Origin: Parasphingopyxis sp. CP4
GTDB lineage: Bacteria; Pseudomonadota; Alphaproteobacteria; Sphingomonadales; Sphingomonadaceae
Reading direction: 5' to 3'
DNA length: 64,000 nucleotides
NCBI RefSeq assembly: GCF_013378055.1
Contig: NZ_CP051130.1
Span: 434,001-498,000, forward strand
Position numbers and translations under genes: made by a program. Shown here in pieces: positions 17,619 to 25,741 of this stretch. The notes under the pieces are model-generated. The model saw only the letters and a program-made list of their open reading frames with translations. It was not told the origin of the DNA and did no database searches. Each line of letters starts with the position of its first letter. The stretch's first letter is position 1.

Positions 17619-18815
17619 TCACACGATCTCGAAAAGACCGGCTGCCCCCATTCCGCCAGCTGTACACATTGATACGATGACGTATCGAACGCCCCGGCGC
17701 CGGCCTTCGACGAGCGCATGGCCAACCAAACGGCTTCCGGTCATGCCGAACGGATGGCCGATGGCGATCGCCCCGCCGTCGACATTTAGCTTTTCCGGAT
17801 CGATTCCAAGCGTATCGCGGCAATATAGGCATTGACTGGCAAAGGCTTCGTTGATTTCGAAAAGCCCGATCTCGTCCATTGCCACGCCGGTTCGCTCCAA
17901 GAGCTTCGGGATCGCGAACACGGGTCCGATCCCCATTTCATCCGGATCGCAGCCCGCAGCTTGGAACCCACGATAAATTCCGAGAATTTCTTTGCCTTCG
18001 GCTTCTGCCGTCGCTCGGTCCATCAATATCTGGGCAGACGCACCGTCGGAAAGCTGGCTCGCATTGCCAGCCGTGATGTGCTTGCCTTCCTTGATAAATG
18101 CACCGTCGGACCAGACAGTTTTCAGTCCGGCAAGTCCTTCGGCGGTTGTTCCGGCGCGCAGGCCTTCGTCCTGGGCCAGGGTAACCGTTTCCATGCCAGC
18201 CTTGCTGCCATCTTTTTCGTAGAGCTGCTTTTCGACGGTGATCGGGACGATTTCGTCATTCAGTCTGCCCGCCTCGGTGGCCGCAACCGCGCGTTGCTGG
18301 CTCATCGCACCGTAGGCATCCTGGTCCTCCCGACTGATGCCATATCGCTCGGCAACAATTTCGGCCGTCTCGATCATCGGCATATAGGCGTGCGGAACTT
18401 TTTCGATCACGGACTGGTTGATCCGTCGCGGCGCATCTTTGGTAACGGTGTGGGAGATGCTCTCCATCCCGCCGGCCATGGCGACATCCATCTCGTCACA
18501 GATGATGGCACGAGCCGCGAGTGCTACCGCCGTCAGGCCTGAGCCGCATTTCCGATCAAGCGTGAAGGCCGGGATCGTGTTGGACAGGCCGGCAGCAAAC
18601 AATGTCATTCGGCCAAGGTTGCCGCCCTGTGTGCCCCATTGGTTTCCCGCGCCGAAGAAGAAATCGTCGATCCGCTCCGGGTCGATCGCCGCGCGTTCGA
18701 TCGCTGCGTTCACAACATGCGCACCCAATGCCGGCGCTTCCGTTGCGTTGAATGCGCCTCGATAGGCCTTGCCGATTGGCGTACGGGCGGTCGAGACGAT
18801 GGCGGCTTCGCGCAT
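17619..18815 (-). CDS. Acetyl-CoA C-acyltransferase (thiolase)
   Basis: The 398-residue protein has the full thiolase triad: nucleophilic Cys90 in LDRKCGSGLTAVALAA, His in GGAIAIGHPFGMTGSRL, and the second Cys in VSMCTAGGMGAAG near the C-terminus. It may act in beta-oxidation (3-ketoacyl-CoA cleavage) or in acetoacetyl-CoA formation. No hydratase/dehydrogenase partner is adjacent, so the direction and chain length are open. A short DUF6356 gene lies just upstream on the same strand (10-base gap) and may be co-transcribed. Confidence 0.93.
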   Translation of the reverse strand: MREAAIVSTARTPIGKAYRGAFNATEAPALGAHVVNAAIERAAIDPERIDDFFFGAGNQWGTQGGNLGRMTLFAAGLSNTIPAFTLDRKCGSGLTAVALAARAIICDEMDVAMAGGMESISHTVTKDAPRRINQSVIEKVPHAYMPMIETAEIVAERYGISREDQDAYGAMSQQRAVAATEAGRLNDEIVPITVEKQLYEKDGSKAGMETVTLAQDEGLRAGTTAEGLAGLKTVWSDGAFIKEGKHITAGNASQLSDGASAQILMDRATAEAEGKEILGIYRGFQAAGCDPDEMGIGPVFAIPKLLERTGVAMDEIGLFEINEAFASQCLYCRDTLGIDPEKLNVDGGAIAIGHPFGMTGSRLVGHALVEGRRRGVRYVIVSMCTAGGMGAAGLFEIV

Positions 18816-18825
18816 ATGGTTTCTC

Positions 18826-19056
18826 CTAGATCACCCAGTCTTGATGCAGGGTATCAGCGCGTTTCCGCACCATTTCGGCATGTAAGCGGCGAACCATGTT
18901 GCTCCCGGTACGTTCAAACAGAAACGGAAAGATGCCGTGAACAAGGCAGGCACACCCTGTTACAACCAATCTCAATCCAAATCCTGAGGCCATGCCAAGA
19001 TGCTCAGTATATGTCTCACCAACATCGCGGAGATGCTGCGTCAACAAAGTTGCCAT
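18826..19056 (-). CDS. DUF6356 family membrane protein
   Basis: The 76-residue protein shows HLRDVGETYTEHLGMASGFG, then a hydrophobic segment LVVTGCACLVHGIFPFLF and ERTGSNMVRRLHAEM. This pattern (GETYxEH, Ala/Gly, PFLFxxTGS) is what I associate with DUF6356, small one-helix membrane proteins common in alphaproteobacteria and of unknown function. The ATG at 19056 has only a weak upstream purine stretch. It lies 10 bases upstream of the thiolase gene and may be cotranscribed. Confidence 0.72.
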   Translation of the reverse strand: MATLLTQHLRDVGETYTEHLGMASGFGLRLVVTGCACLVHGIFPFLFERTGSNMVRRLHAEMVRKRADTLHQDWVI

Positions 19057-19140
19057 AATTAGATCCGATCCTCGCTATGGTTACACCCGTTCGGGCAGTC
19101 CTAAGCGATCTCAATTGGAAAATCACCCGGGCAGTGCGTA

Positions 19141-19168
19141 TTGACGGTCTCGCTCCGGTGGTTAGACG
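19141..19168 (+). promoter_or_regulatory. Putative promoter of the GntP-type permease
   Basis: TTGACG-N16-TAGACG precedes the ATG at 19193, which also has GAGGGG as Shine-Dalgarno. It is a consensus-only prediction. Confidence 0.35.
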
Positions 19169-19192
19169 AACCGGTCGAGAAGAGGGGACATC

Positions 19193-20548
19193 ATGATAAG
19201 CACGATCGGCCTGATCGGCGCACTGGCATTGCTCATCTGGATGACCGTTCGCGGTGTAAACATCCTGATTGCCGGACCTGTCGCTGCTGCCATTGTCGCG
19301 GCGACGAGCGGGATTGCCTGGTTGCCGCCACTGGCCGAAGCTGATGCACCCGATTTTGCCACCAGTTACATGGCCGGATTCACGCGCTTCTTCGCCGATT
19401 GGTTTTTCATGTTCTTGCTCGGCGCCATCTTCGGTGAAGTAATGGGCGCGTCTGGTGCTGCTGCGAGTGTAGCCCATTGGATTATCGAGAAGATCGGAAT
19501 CAAACATGCGGTGCTCGCGGTCGTCGCTGCTTGCGCCTTGCTTACCTATGGCGGGGTCAGCGTTTTCATCGTTGCCTTCTCCGTCTACTCGCTCGCCGTC
19601 AGTCTGTTTCGCGAAGCCAATTTGCCGCGCAGATTTATTCCGGCCGCGCTCTGTTTTGGCTCGGTCACATTCACGATGACATCGGCCGGCTCTCCGGAAA
19701 TCCAGAACCTCATACCGATGCAATATCTGGGAACTACCGCTTATGCGGCCTGGGAAGTCAGCCTGGTCGTTGCCGTTCTGATGGCGGTACTCGGTTTTAT
19801 CTGGCTGCAATGGATGGTGCGGCGGGCGGTTGCGCGCGGCGAAGTTTTTGAAGGCCGTGATACCGACGATGCTGTTGAAGAAGATCGCGTGCTTCCCAAT
19901 CCGTTCCTCTGCCTAATGCCGCTTGTGGCTGTGCTGGGCGTATTCATGATCTTCCAATATCCGCAGCAGCTCGGTCCGTTATCCGCGATCATGCCGGAGC
20001 AATCGCTCGACAAATGGGCGTTGGTGGCTGCTTTGGGAGCGGGAACGGTGATTGCACTACTGGTCGGTCTACAGAGCCGCGCCAAGATGCCGAGCGCATT
20101 TTCGAAAGGGGCGACCGGTGCTGTCGTAGCCATTACCAATACCTGTGCAGTCGTTGGATTTGGCGCAGTCGCGTCCTTGTCGCCGGCGTTTCAGGAAGCG
20201 CTTGTGCTGGTCCAGAACTTGCCAGGCGATCCGCTCATTGGTGCCGCGATTGCCGTTACCGTGATTGCGGGCCTGACGGGATCCGCGTCCGGTGGACAGA
20301 GTATCGCGTTGCCGCTGATTGCGCCGCATTATCTGGATGCCGGTGCCAGTGCCGATGAGCTGCATCGAACCGTCGCAATCGCCTCCGGTGCGCTCGATAG
20401 CCTGCCGCACAATGGTTATGTCGTAACAACCATCCGGGCGATTTGCGGAGAGACCCATGCTGCCGCCTACGGCGCTGTGGGCGCGCTGACCGTAATTGTC
20501 CCGCTGATCGGGCTTGTCGTGGCGCTCGGCCTTTTTGCCATCTTCTAG
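19193..20548 (+). CDS. GntP-family permease (gluconate/organic acid:H+ symporter)
   Basis: The 451-residue, very hydrophobic protein has about 12 membrane segments. The GntP-like features are an N-terminal helix followed by ILIAGPVAAAIVA, a cytoplasm-facing GASGAAASVAHWIIEKIG, and the conserved LTYGGVSVFIVAFSVYSL and SLPHNGYVVTTI near the C-terminus. Family members import gluconate, related sugar acids or hydroxybutyrate-like acids. No kinase or dehydrogenase neighbour identifies the substrate. It is transcribed alone. Confidence 0.82.
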   Translation: MISTIGLIGALALLIWMTVRGVNILIAGPVAAAIVAATSGIAWLPPLAEADAPDFATSYMAGFTRFFADWFFMFLLGAIFGEVMGASGAAASVAHWIIEKIGIKHAVLAVVAACALLTYGGVSVFIVAFSVYSLAVSLFREANLPRRFIPAALCFGSVTFTMTSAGSPEIQNLIPMQYLGTTAYAAWEVSLVVAVLMAVLGFIWLQWMVRRAVARGEVFEGRDTDDAVEEDRVLPNPFLCLMPLVAVLGVFMIFQYPQQLGPLSAIMPEQSLDKWALVAALGAGTVIALLVGLQSRAKMPSAFSKGATGAVVAITNTCAVVGFGAVASLSPAFQEALVLVQNLPGDPLIGAAIAVTVIAGLTGSASGGQSIALPLIAPHYLDAGASADELHRTVAIASGALDSLPHNGYVVTTIRAICGETHAAAYGAVGALTVIVPLIGLVVALGLFAIF

Positions 20549-20596
20549 GGCAATTACTCATATCTTCTTAACCATGTTTGGGTTAGAATCCGCGCT

Positions 20597-21157
20597 ATGG
20601 GCACGGTAATCGACTTTGAAACCGGGGCTGTCGCGCAGCTGCAAAGGCGTGTGGCAGAAGCGGAAGAGGAAAATAGCGATCTGCTCGCATTTGCGCGCGG
20701 TCATTCGGGTGCAACCGAAGCTATTCACAATGCCGTGCTCGCAGCGATTTCGGCCGAAGGGCTCGATCATCTCCTGCACATCGTTACCCAACAGTGGCCC
20801 GACATTCTGGGCGTCGATGCCGTCAGCCTGGCGCTGTATGTCGGTGAGACGGGCCTGCGCGCCGACAATTCGGGCATGCAATTTGTCGAACGGCGACTGA
20901 TCGAGAAAGCCGCAAATACCGTTTCCGGCGTGGTTCTACGCGATTGCGAAAGCGGTCATCCGCTATTTGGGCCGGCCGCCGAATTTATGCGCGCTGAAGC
21001 GTTGATTCGGCTGGAGAATGACGCACCGTTGCCGTCTGGAATCTTGGCACTCGGGCAACGCGAAGGCCAGAATATTGAAACGCACCACGGCGCCGAACTG
21101 CTCGGTTTCCTGGGTGATAGCCTAGCGCGACTATTGGGCCGGTGGCTGCTGCCCTGA
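20597..21157 (+). CDS. DUF484 family protein
   Basis: The 186-residue protein has a GAF-like fold in the DUF484 family. An N-terminal coiled coil (QLQRRVAEAEEENSDLLAFARG) precedes the domain; LSLALYV-like beta strands and the ending FLGDSLARLLGRWLLP are family-like. DUF484 genes commonly lie directly before xerC, as here: the xerC start lies inside this gene's last codons (16-base overlap). The function is unknown; a link to chromosome dimer resolution or regulation is suggested only by position. Confidence 0.85.
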   Translation: MGTVIDFETGAVAQLQRRVAEAEEENSDLLAFARGHSGATEAIHNAVLAAISAEGLDHLLHIVTQQWPDILGVDAVSLALYVGETGLRADNSGMQFVERRLIEKAANTVSGVVLRDCESGHPLFGPAAEFMRAEALIRLENDAPLPSGILALGQREGQNIETHHGAELLGFLGDSLARLLGRWLLP

Positions 21158-22083
21158 CCCCAGATGCCCATCCGGCTACCGCGCTGGCCGAGCAATGGGC
21201 CGCGCATCTCAAACGCGACCGACGTCGCTCTCCCCACACGATACGCGCCTATCTGGCCGCGGCCCATCGCCTCATTGCCTTTCTGGGTGACCATCGCGGA
21301 GAGCCGGTAACCGGGACAGTTTTGCGCGACATGGATGCGGCAGAATTGCGGGCCTTTCTGGCGTACCGCCGAGGTGAGGGACTAGCCAATCGTTCGACGG
21401 CTCGCGAGCTTTCGTCATTGCGCGGATTCCTGACATTTGCGGCGGAGCGCGCCGGCGAACAGGCCAATCTGCCACGCGTCAAAGGTCCGAAACTCAAACC
21501 GGGTGTTCCGCGGCCGGTAGCGCCTGACGAAGCTCTGGCTTTGGCCGAGGATGTGGCCGCGCAAGCGGATGAGCCCTGGATTGCCGCGCGCGACTGGGCG
21601 GTTTTGCTGTTGCTTTACGGCGCTGGCTTGCGCGCCGGAGAGGCGCTGGGTCTCACGGGTGCAATTTTGCCGCTCGGTGAAACGCTGTCGGTCACGGGTA
21701 AAAGAGACAAAACCCGGATTGTTCCGCTGCTCGACAAGGTTCGCGAGGCAATCGAGGATTATGTCCGGCTTTGCCCCTATCCAATCGAAACTGAGGATCC
21801 GCTGTTTCGCGGTGCACGGGGCGGAGCGCTGGGCAGTGACATAGTCCGCCGGGCCGTCCGCGGCGCGCGAGCGCGGCTTGGGCTTTCAGGAAGGACGACA
21901 CCGCATGCGCTGCGGCACAGCTTTGCGACGCATCTGCTGGCGCGCGGAGCAGACCTTCGCTCGCTTCAGGAATTGCTTGGCCATGCGAGTTTGAGTTCTA
22001 CGCAAATCTATACGTCCGTTGATGCTGCGCATTTGCTGGACGTCTATCGCAATGCCCATCCGCGGGCGCAGGAGGAGTCCTAG
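21142..22083 (+). CDS. xerC: Tyrosine recombinase XerC
   Basis: The 313-residue protein has an N-terminal SAM-like DNA-binding domain and a catalytic domain with the full set: Arg in LYGAGLRAGEALGL, Lys in SVTGKRDKTR, H-x-L-R in TTPHALRHSFATHLL, His in LLGHASLSSTQIYTSVD and the nucleophilic Tyr in that same segment. Role: with XerD it resolves chromosome dimers at dif near FtsK. GTG at 21142 overlaps the DUF484 gene, which suggests coupling. The Arg/Lys/His/Tyr spacing is normal. Confidence 0.92.
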   Translation: MAAALTPDAHPATALAEQWAAHLKRDRRRSPHTIRAYLAAAHRLIAFLGDHRGEPVTGTVLRDMDAAELRAFLAYRRGEGLANRSTARELSSLRGFLTFAAERAGEQANLPRVKGPKLKPGVPRPVAPDEALALAEDVAAQADEPWIAARDWAVLLLLYGAGLRAGEALGLTGAILPLGETLSVTGKRDKTRIVPLLDKVREAIEDYVRLCPYPIETEDPLFRGARGGALGSDIVRRAVRGARARLGLSGRTTPHALRHSFATHLLARGADLRSLQELLGHASLSSTQIYTSVDAAHLLDVYRNAHPRAQEES

Positions 22084-22098
22084 ATCGCGTGGAAAACG

Positions 22099-23043
22099 CT
22101 AGAGTTTCGTCTCGATTGCATCCCAGATTTTCGCGCCGGTATTGGTTCCATTGAAAGTATCGATCGACACGATTCCTGTTGGAGATGTGACGTTGATTTC
22201 GGTGAGATAGCCGCCGATCACGTCGATGCCCACAAAAAGCAGCCCGCGCTTTTTCAGTTCCGGCCCCAGTGCTTCGCAGATTTCCAGCTCGCGCGCCGTC
22301 AATTCGGACGCTGCACCCGATCCGCCAACCGCGAAATTCGACCGAATCTCGCCCTTTTTGGGCAGTCGGTTCACGCCGCCGGTGGGTTCGCCATCGACCA
22401 GGATGATCCGCTTGTCGCCGGCGCTGACATCGGGAAGGAAGGCCTGGACCATATAGGGCTCGACCCAGACATCGCCGAACAATTCGGTCAGCGCAGCAAG
22501 GTTCCGATCGTGCTTGCCGACGAAGAAGACGGCCGAGCCGGCATTGCCGTAAAGCGGTTTGACGACAATCTCGCCATGCTCTTCCTGGAACGCTCGCGTA
22601 TCTTCCAGGCTGCGCGTGATCATCGTCGGCGGCATGAATTCGGCAAAATCCAGCACGAACAGTTTTTCCGGCGCATTGCGCACGGCAGCCGGATCATTGA
22701 CGACCAGCGTGTCGGGCTGGATCCGCTCGAGCAAGTGCGTGGCTGTAATATAGGAAAGATCGAACGGCGGGTCCTGCCGCATCAAGACGACATCGATATC
22801 GCCGCGCAGGTCGATCGTTTCGACATCGCCAAAGCTGAAATGATCGCCCTCGACGCGTTGTACAGTGACCGGCCGGGCGCGTGTCGTTAGCCGGCCATCG
22901 GCATGGTAGCTGAGCTCGCGCACATCATAGTGCCAGATCTTGTGGCCACGTTCTTGCCCGGCGAGCATGATCGCGAAGCTGGAATCTCCAGCGATGTTGA
23001 CCTTTTCCATCGGGTCCATCTGGATCGCAACGTTGAGCGGCAT
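22099..23043 (-). CDS. gshB: Glutathione synthase
   Basis: The 314-residue ATP-grasp ligase joins gamma-glutamylcysteine and glycine. Motifs: VAIQMDPMEKVNIAGDSSFA at the N-terminus, VLMRQDPPFDLSYITATHLL, VVKPLYGNAGSAVFFV in the ATP-grasp domain, and the ending VTSPTGIVSIDTFNGTN. The start at 23043 is chosen because GGAG lies 8 bases upstream and the upstream extension to 23091 is not family-like. It probably belongs to the minus-strand operon rsmI-yraN-gshB. Confidence 0.96.
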   Translation of the reverse strand: MPLNVAIQMDPMEKVNIAGDSSFAIMLAGQERGHKIWHYDVRELSYHADGRLTTRARPVTVQRVEGDHFSFGDVETIDLRGDIDVVLMRQDPPFDLSYITATHLLERIQPDTLVVNDPAAVRNAPEKLFVLDFAEFMPPTMITRSLEDTRAFQEEHGEIVVKPLYGNAGSAVFFVGKHDRNLAALTELFGDVWVEPYMVQAFLPDVSAGDKRIILVDGEPTGGVNRLPKKGEIRSNFAVGGSGAASELTARELEICEALGPELKKRGLLFVGIDVIGGYLTEINVTSPTGIVSIDTFNGTNTGAKIWDAIETKL

Positions 23044-23108
23044 GGCTGTCTCCTGGTTCGCCTGCAGGCAATAGCGCTGCGGTGCGCGCAATCAACCACA
23101 GTCCTGCT

Positions 23109-23459
23109 TTATCCCATCCAAGCATTCTCGATATGGCGTACTTTGTGGCCCGGCGCGATCAGTATCACATCGATGCGGATATCCTCGCCTTTTCGAGCAT
23201 ATTCGGGCGCCAATATTTCGGCTGCCGCCGCCACGCGCGCTAGCCGATATTCGTCAATGGCAAGATCAAGCTCGGCCTGTGTCGCGCGGGTTTTCACCTC
23301 GACAAAGACGATCAATCCGCTCCGCTTTGCCACCAGATCAATCTCGCCGCGCGGCGTGCGGACCCGGCGATCGAGGATTCGATAGCCGCGCACCCGCAGA
23401 TACCAGGCAGCGCGGATTTCCCCCAATCGACCCCGGCGTTCCGCGCTCGCTCGGCTCAT
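23109..23459 (-). CDS. yraN: YraN family protein (putative nuclease fold)
   Basis: The 116-residue protein belongs to UPF0102. The restriction-endonuclease-like core is visible: GEIRAAWYLRVRGYRILDRR, then RGEIDLVAKRSGLIVFVEVK (the E...D...ExK pattern). Family role is unproven, though a nuclease function is suspected. The ATG overlaps the rsmI stop (ATGA), the standard rsmI-yraN arrangement. Confidence 0.93.
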   Translation of the reverse strand: MSRASAERRGRLGEIRAAWYLRVRGYRILDRRVRTPRGEIDLVAKRSGLIVFVEVKTRATQAELDLAIDEYRLARVAAAAEILAPEYARKGEDIRIDVILIAPGHKVRHIENAWMG

Positions 23460-24295
23460 GCCTCGTCTTTGAGCGCCATTGCCCGCTCGTAAAGGCCGTC
23501 ACTGGACATGCGGAGTGTCTTGGCGACCTGACGGGCCGCCTTGCCCGGTGGCAGCGTTTCGAGAGCCTCACGGAGCGCTGCATCGATATCTGCGTCTGAC
23601 GCTGCCGGACGATCTCCCGGCGGGCCGACAATGATGACGATTTCCCCTTTGGGTGGCGCATCGGCATAGCGTTCCGCCAGCTCGGGCAGCGTTCCCGTCA
23701 CCGTTTCTTCAAAGGCCTTGGTAATTTCGCGGGCAACGGCCGCTTCGCGATCGCCCAGTTCCTCTGCCAATGCGCGGAGCGATTTTGCGAGGCGCGGGCC
23801 GGATTCGTAGAACATCAGAGTCGCGCGAAGTTCGGCGATTTCGGCAATTGTATCGGCTCTCGCTTTGGCCTTGGCGGGCAGGAAGCCGGCAAAGAAGAAG
23901 CGATCTGTCGGCAAACCGGCCAGTGTCAGCGCCGCCACCATCGCGCACGGGCCGGGGATGGTGGTGACGAGATGCCCGGCAGCACGGGCCTTGCGCACCA
24001 GCTTATAGCCCGGATCAGAAATTAGCGGCGTCCCCGCATCGGACACGAGCGCGATTGCTTTTTCACCCAGCATATCGACTAAATTTTCGGCAACCGTCTC
24101 GCTGACATGGTCATGGTAGGCCGTAATCTGTTTCTTGATGCCGAGATGGTTCAGCAGTTTTGCCGTGACCCGGCTATCTTCGGCAGCAATCACATCGGCT
24201 TGACGCAGCGTGGCTTCCTGCCGCCGCGAGACATCTTGCAAGTTGCCGATCGGGGTGGCGACGATATAAAGACCGGGAAGTAGCGTATCGTTCAT
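23456..24295 (-). CDS. rsmI: 16S rRNA (cytidine1402-2'-O)-methyltransferase
   Basis: The 279-residue protein belongs to the tetrapyrrole-methylase fold. It begins GLYIVATPIGNLQDVS, a hallmark of RsmI, and continues with AAEDSRVTAKLLNHLGI and LVSDAGTPLISDPGYKLV. It methylates the 2'-OH of C1402 in the decoding centre using SAM. It is the first gene of rsmI-yraN-gshB. Its start lies just 12 bases from the divergent LpoA-like gene. Confidence 0.95.
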   Translation of the reverse strand: MNDTLLPGLYIVATPIGNLQDVSRRQEATLRQADVIAAEDSRVTAKLLNHLGIKKQITAYHDHVSETVAENLVDMLGEKAIALVSDAGTPLISDPGYKLVRKARAAGHLVTTIPGPCAMVAALTLAGLPTDRFFFAGFLPAKAKARADTIAEIAELRATLMFYESGPRLAKSLRALAEELGDREAAVAREITKAFEETVTGTLPELAERYADAPPKGEIVIIVGPPGDRPAASDADIDAALREALETLPPGKAARQVAKTLRMSSDGLYERAMALKDEA

Positions 24296-24307
24296 AGGAT
24301 TCTCGTC

Positions 24308-25483
24308 ATGGCATCACAGCGGCACCCGGGGCAACGGCAGTCGATATTTTTGCGGTTTGGTATCGTCTTCATGGCGATGGCTCTTGCGGGCTGTGAGGCG
24401 ATCCTGCCCGGCGGTGATCGGCCTGATCTCCCGCCACCGACCCAACCCGATATTACAACGGGAATTCCTGACGACGGCCTGCGCCGCGTCGCCCTGCTGG
24501 TTCCGACCTCCGGCAATAATGGCGGCGTCGGGCAATCGATCGCCAATGCGGCAAATATGGCAATCCTTGATAGTGGCGGCGAAGGCGTTCGCATTACGAC
24601 CTATGATACCGCTGCTGCCGGAGGCGCGAGCAGCGCGGCCAACCGGGCGCTCGCCGATGGGAGCCGATTGATCCTTGGCCCGCTTCTCGCTGACAATGTG
24701 CGCGTAACCGCACCCGTTGCCCGCAATGCGGGTGTTCCCGTGATCGCCTTTTCGAACGATACCAATGTCGCAGGGAACGGCACCTATCTGATGGGCTTTA
24801 CGCCGGCGCAATCAATTCGTCGGGTTACCCGCTATGCCAGCGATCAAGGCGCCCGGCGATTTGCCGCACTGATCCCGGAGGGACTCTATGGTCAGCGTGC
24901 CTCTGCGGCTTTTGCCCAGGCAGTGCGTGATAATAGCGGCCGCTTGGTTGCGACACGGACCTATGCGCGCTCCCGCCGTTCGCTGCAGCTGGCGGTTACG
25001 CAGATAAACGGTGAAGGCGAGTTTGATGCGATCCTGATCGCTGACAGCGGAACAACAGCGCGCCAGGCCGCCCAGATGTTGCGCGATCGCGGTGCCACGG
25101 ATGTCCAGATACTTGGCACGGAATTGTGGAACAATCAGCCCGACCTGGCACGCGATCCGGCAATGCAAGGCGCGCTCTTTGCCAGCGTATCCGATCGCAT
25201 GTTCAACACGCTGACCAGCCGTTATCGCTCGCGCTTCAGTTCGGATCCCTATCGTCTGTCGAGCCTTGGCTATGACGCGGCATTGCTGGTTGTGCGCATC
25301 GCCCGCGAATGGTCGCTTGATCGCCCGTTCCCGGTTAGCGAGTTGCGCGATACGGGTGGTTTCTCGGGCGTTGACGGTGCGTTCCGATTCAACAGCGATG
25401 GAGTCGCAGAACGGGCACTCGAAGTGCAGCAGATCCGGTCCAGCGGCTTCACCGTGGTATCGCCGGCACCCAGCGGTTTTTGA
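24308..25483 (+). CDS. LpoA-like penicillin-binding protein activator (lipoprotein)
   Basis: The 391-residue protein has a lipoprotein signal (hydrophobic FGIVFMAMALAG followed by Cys, near residue 29) and a proline-rich linker. Its remainder is a periplasmic-binding-protein-like domain: RRVALLVPTSGNNGGVGQSI, LILGPLLADNVR, then GVPVIAFSNDTNVAG and RDRGATDVQILGTELW. Family knowledge: such domains form the C-terminal half of LpoA, which activates PBP1A. The TPR-like N-terminal half of LpoA is absent. Its position divergent from rsmI-yraN is conserved in many proteobacteria and supports the call. Confidence 0.85.
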   Translation: MASQRHPGQRQSIFLRFGIVFMAMALAGCEAILPGGDRPDLPPPTQPDITTGIPDDGLRRVALLVPTSGNNGGVGQSIANAANMAILDSGGEGVRITTYDTAAAGGASSAANRALADGSRLILGPLLADNVRVTAPVARNAGVPVIAFSNDTNVAGNGTYLMGFTPAQSIRRVTRYASDQGARRFAALIPEGLYGQRASAAFAQAVRDNSGRLVATRTYARSRRSLQLAVTQINGEGEFDAILIADSGTTARQAAQMLRDRGATDVQILGTELWNNQPDLARDPAMQGALFASVSDRMFNTLTSRYRSRFSSDPYRLSSLGYDAALLVVRIAREWSLDRPFPVSELRDTGGFSGVDGAFRFNSDGVAERALEVQQIRSSGFTVVSPAPSGF

Positions 25484-25504
25484 GGCTAGGGATATTGCAT
25501 TCCC

Positions 25505-25592
25505 GTGCTCCGGTGCAGGCCGGAGCCCAGTCCACCGGGCTCCGTATTCATGCTGAGATGACAGGCCTAGGCTCCGGCCTGCACCGGAGCAC
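25505..25592. repeat. Long perfect inverted repeat (REP-like palindrome)
   Basis: A 23-base arm at 25505-25527 is repeated as its exact reverse complement at 25570-25592, with a 42-base spacer. Key core: CTCCGGTGCAGGCCGGAG. It lies between the convergent LpoA-like and hemW genes. Similar GTGCTCCGG... palindromes are dispersed in many sphingomonad genomes, as far as I recall. Confidence 0.8.
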
Positions 25593-25636
25593 AATGTAAC
25601 GCTTTGTGTCCCGGCACTTTGCTATATTGCATTCCT

Positions 25637-25716
25637 GTCATTCCCGCGCAGGCGGAAATCTCCGACGGCTGGGTTCGACGTGTGCAGATACCGATTCCCG
25701 CCTACGCGGGAATGAC
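25637..25716. repeat. Second REP-like inverted repeat (TCATTCCCGC family)
   Basis: The arm at 25637-25660 begins GTCATTCCCGCGCAGGCGG, and the arm at 25693-25716 ends CGCGGGAATGAC. They are 24 bases with two mismatches and a 32-base spacer. TCATTCCCGC...GCGGGAATGA is a widely dispersed proteobacterial repeat core. The neighbouring repeat has a different sequence, so two families lie side by side. Confidence 0.8.
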
Positions 25717-25741
25717 GGAGTTCGGCGTTTATCGATCAGAC

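Noticed and set aside
25484-25741. CRISPR array
   Set aside because: There are only two pairs of inverted arms of different sequence and no regularly spaced direct repeats; they are REP-like palindromes.
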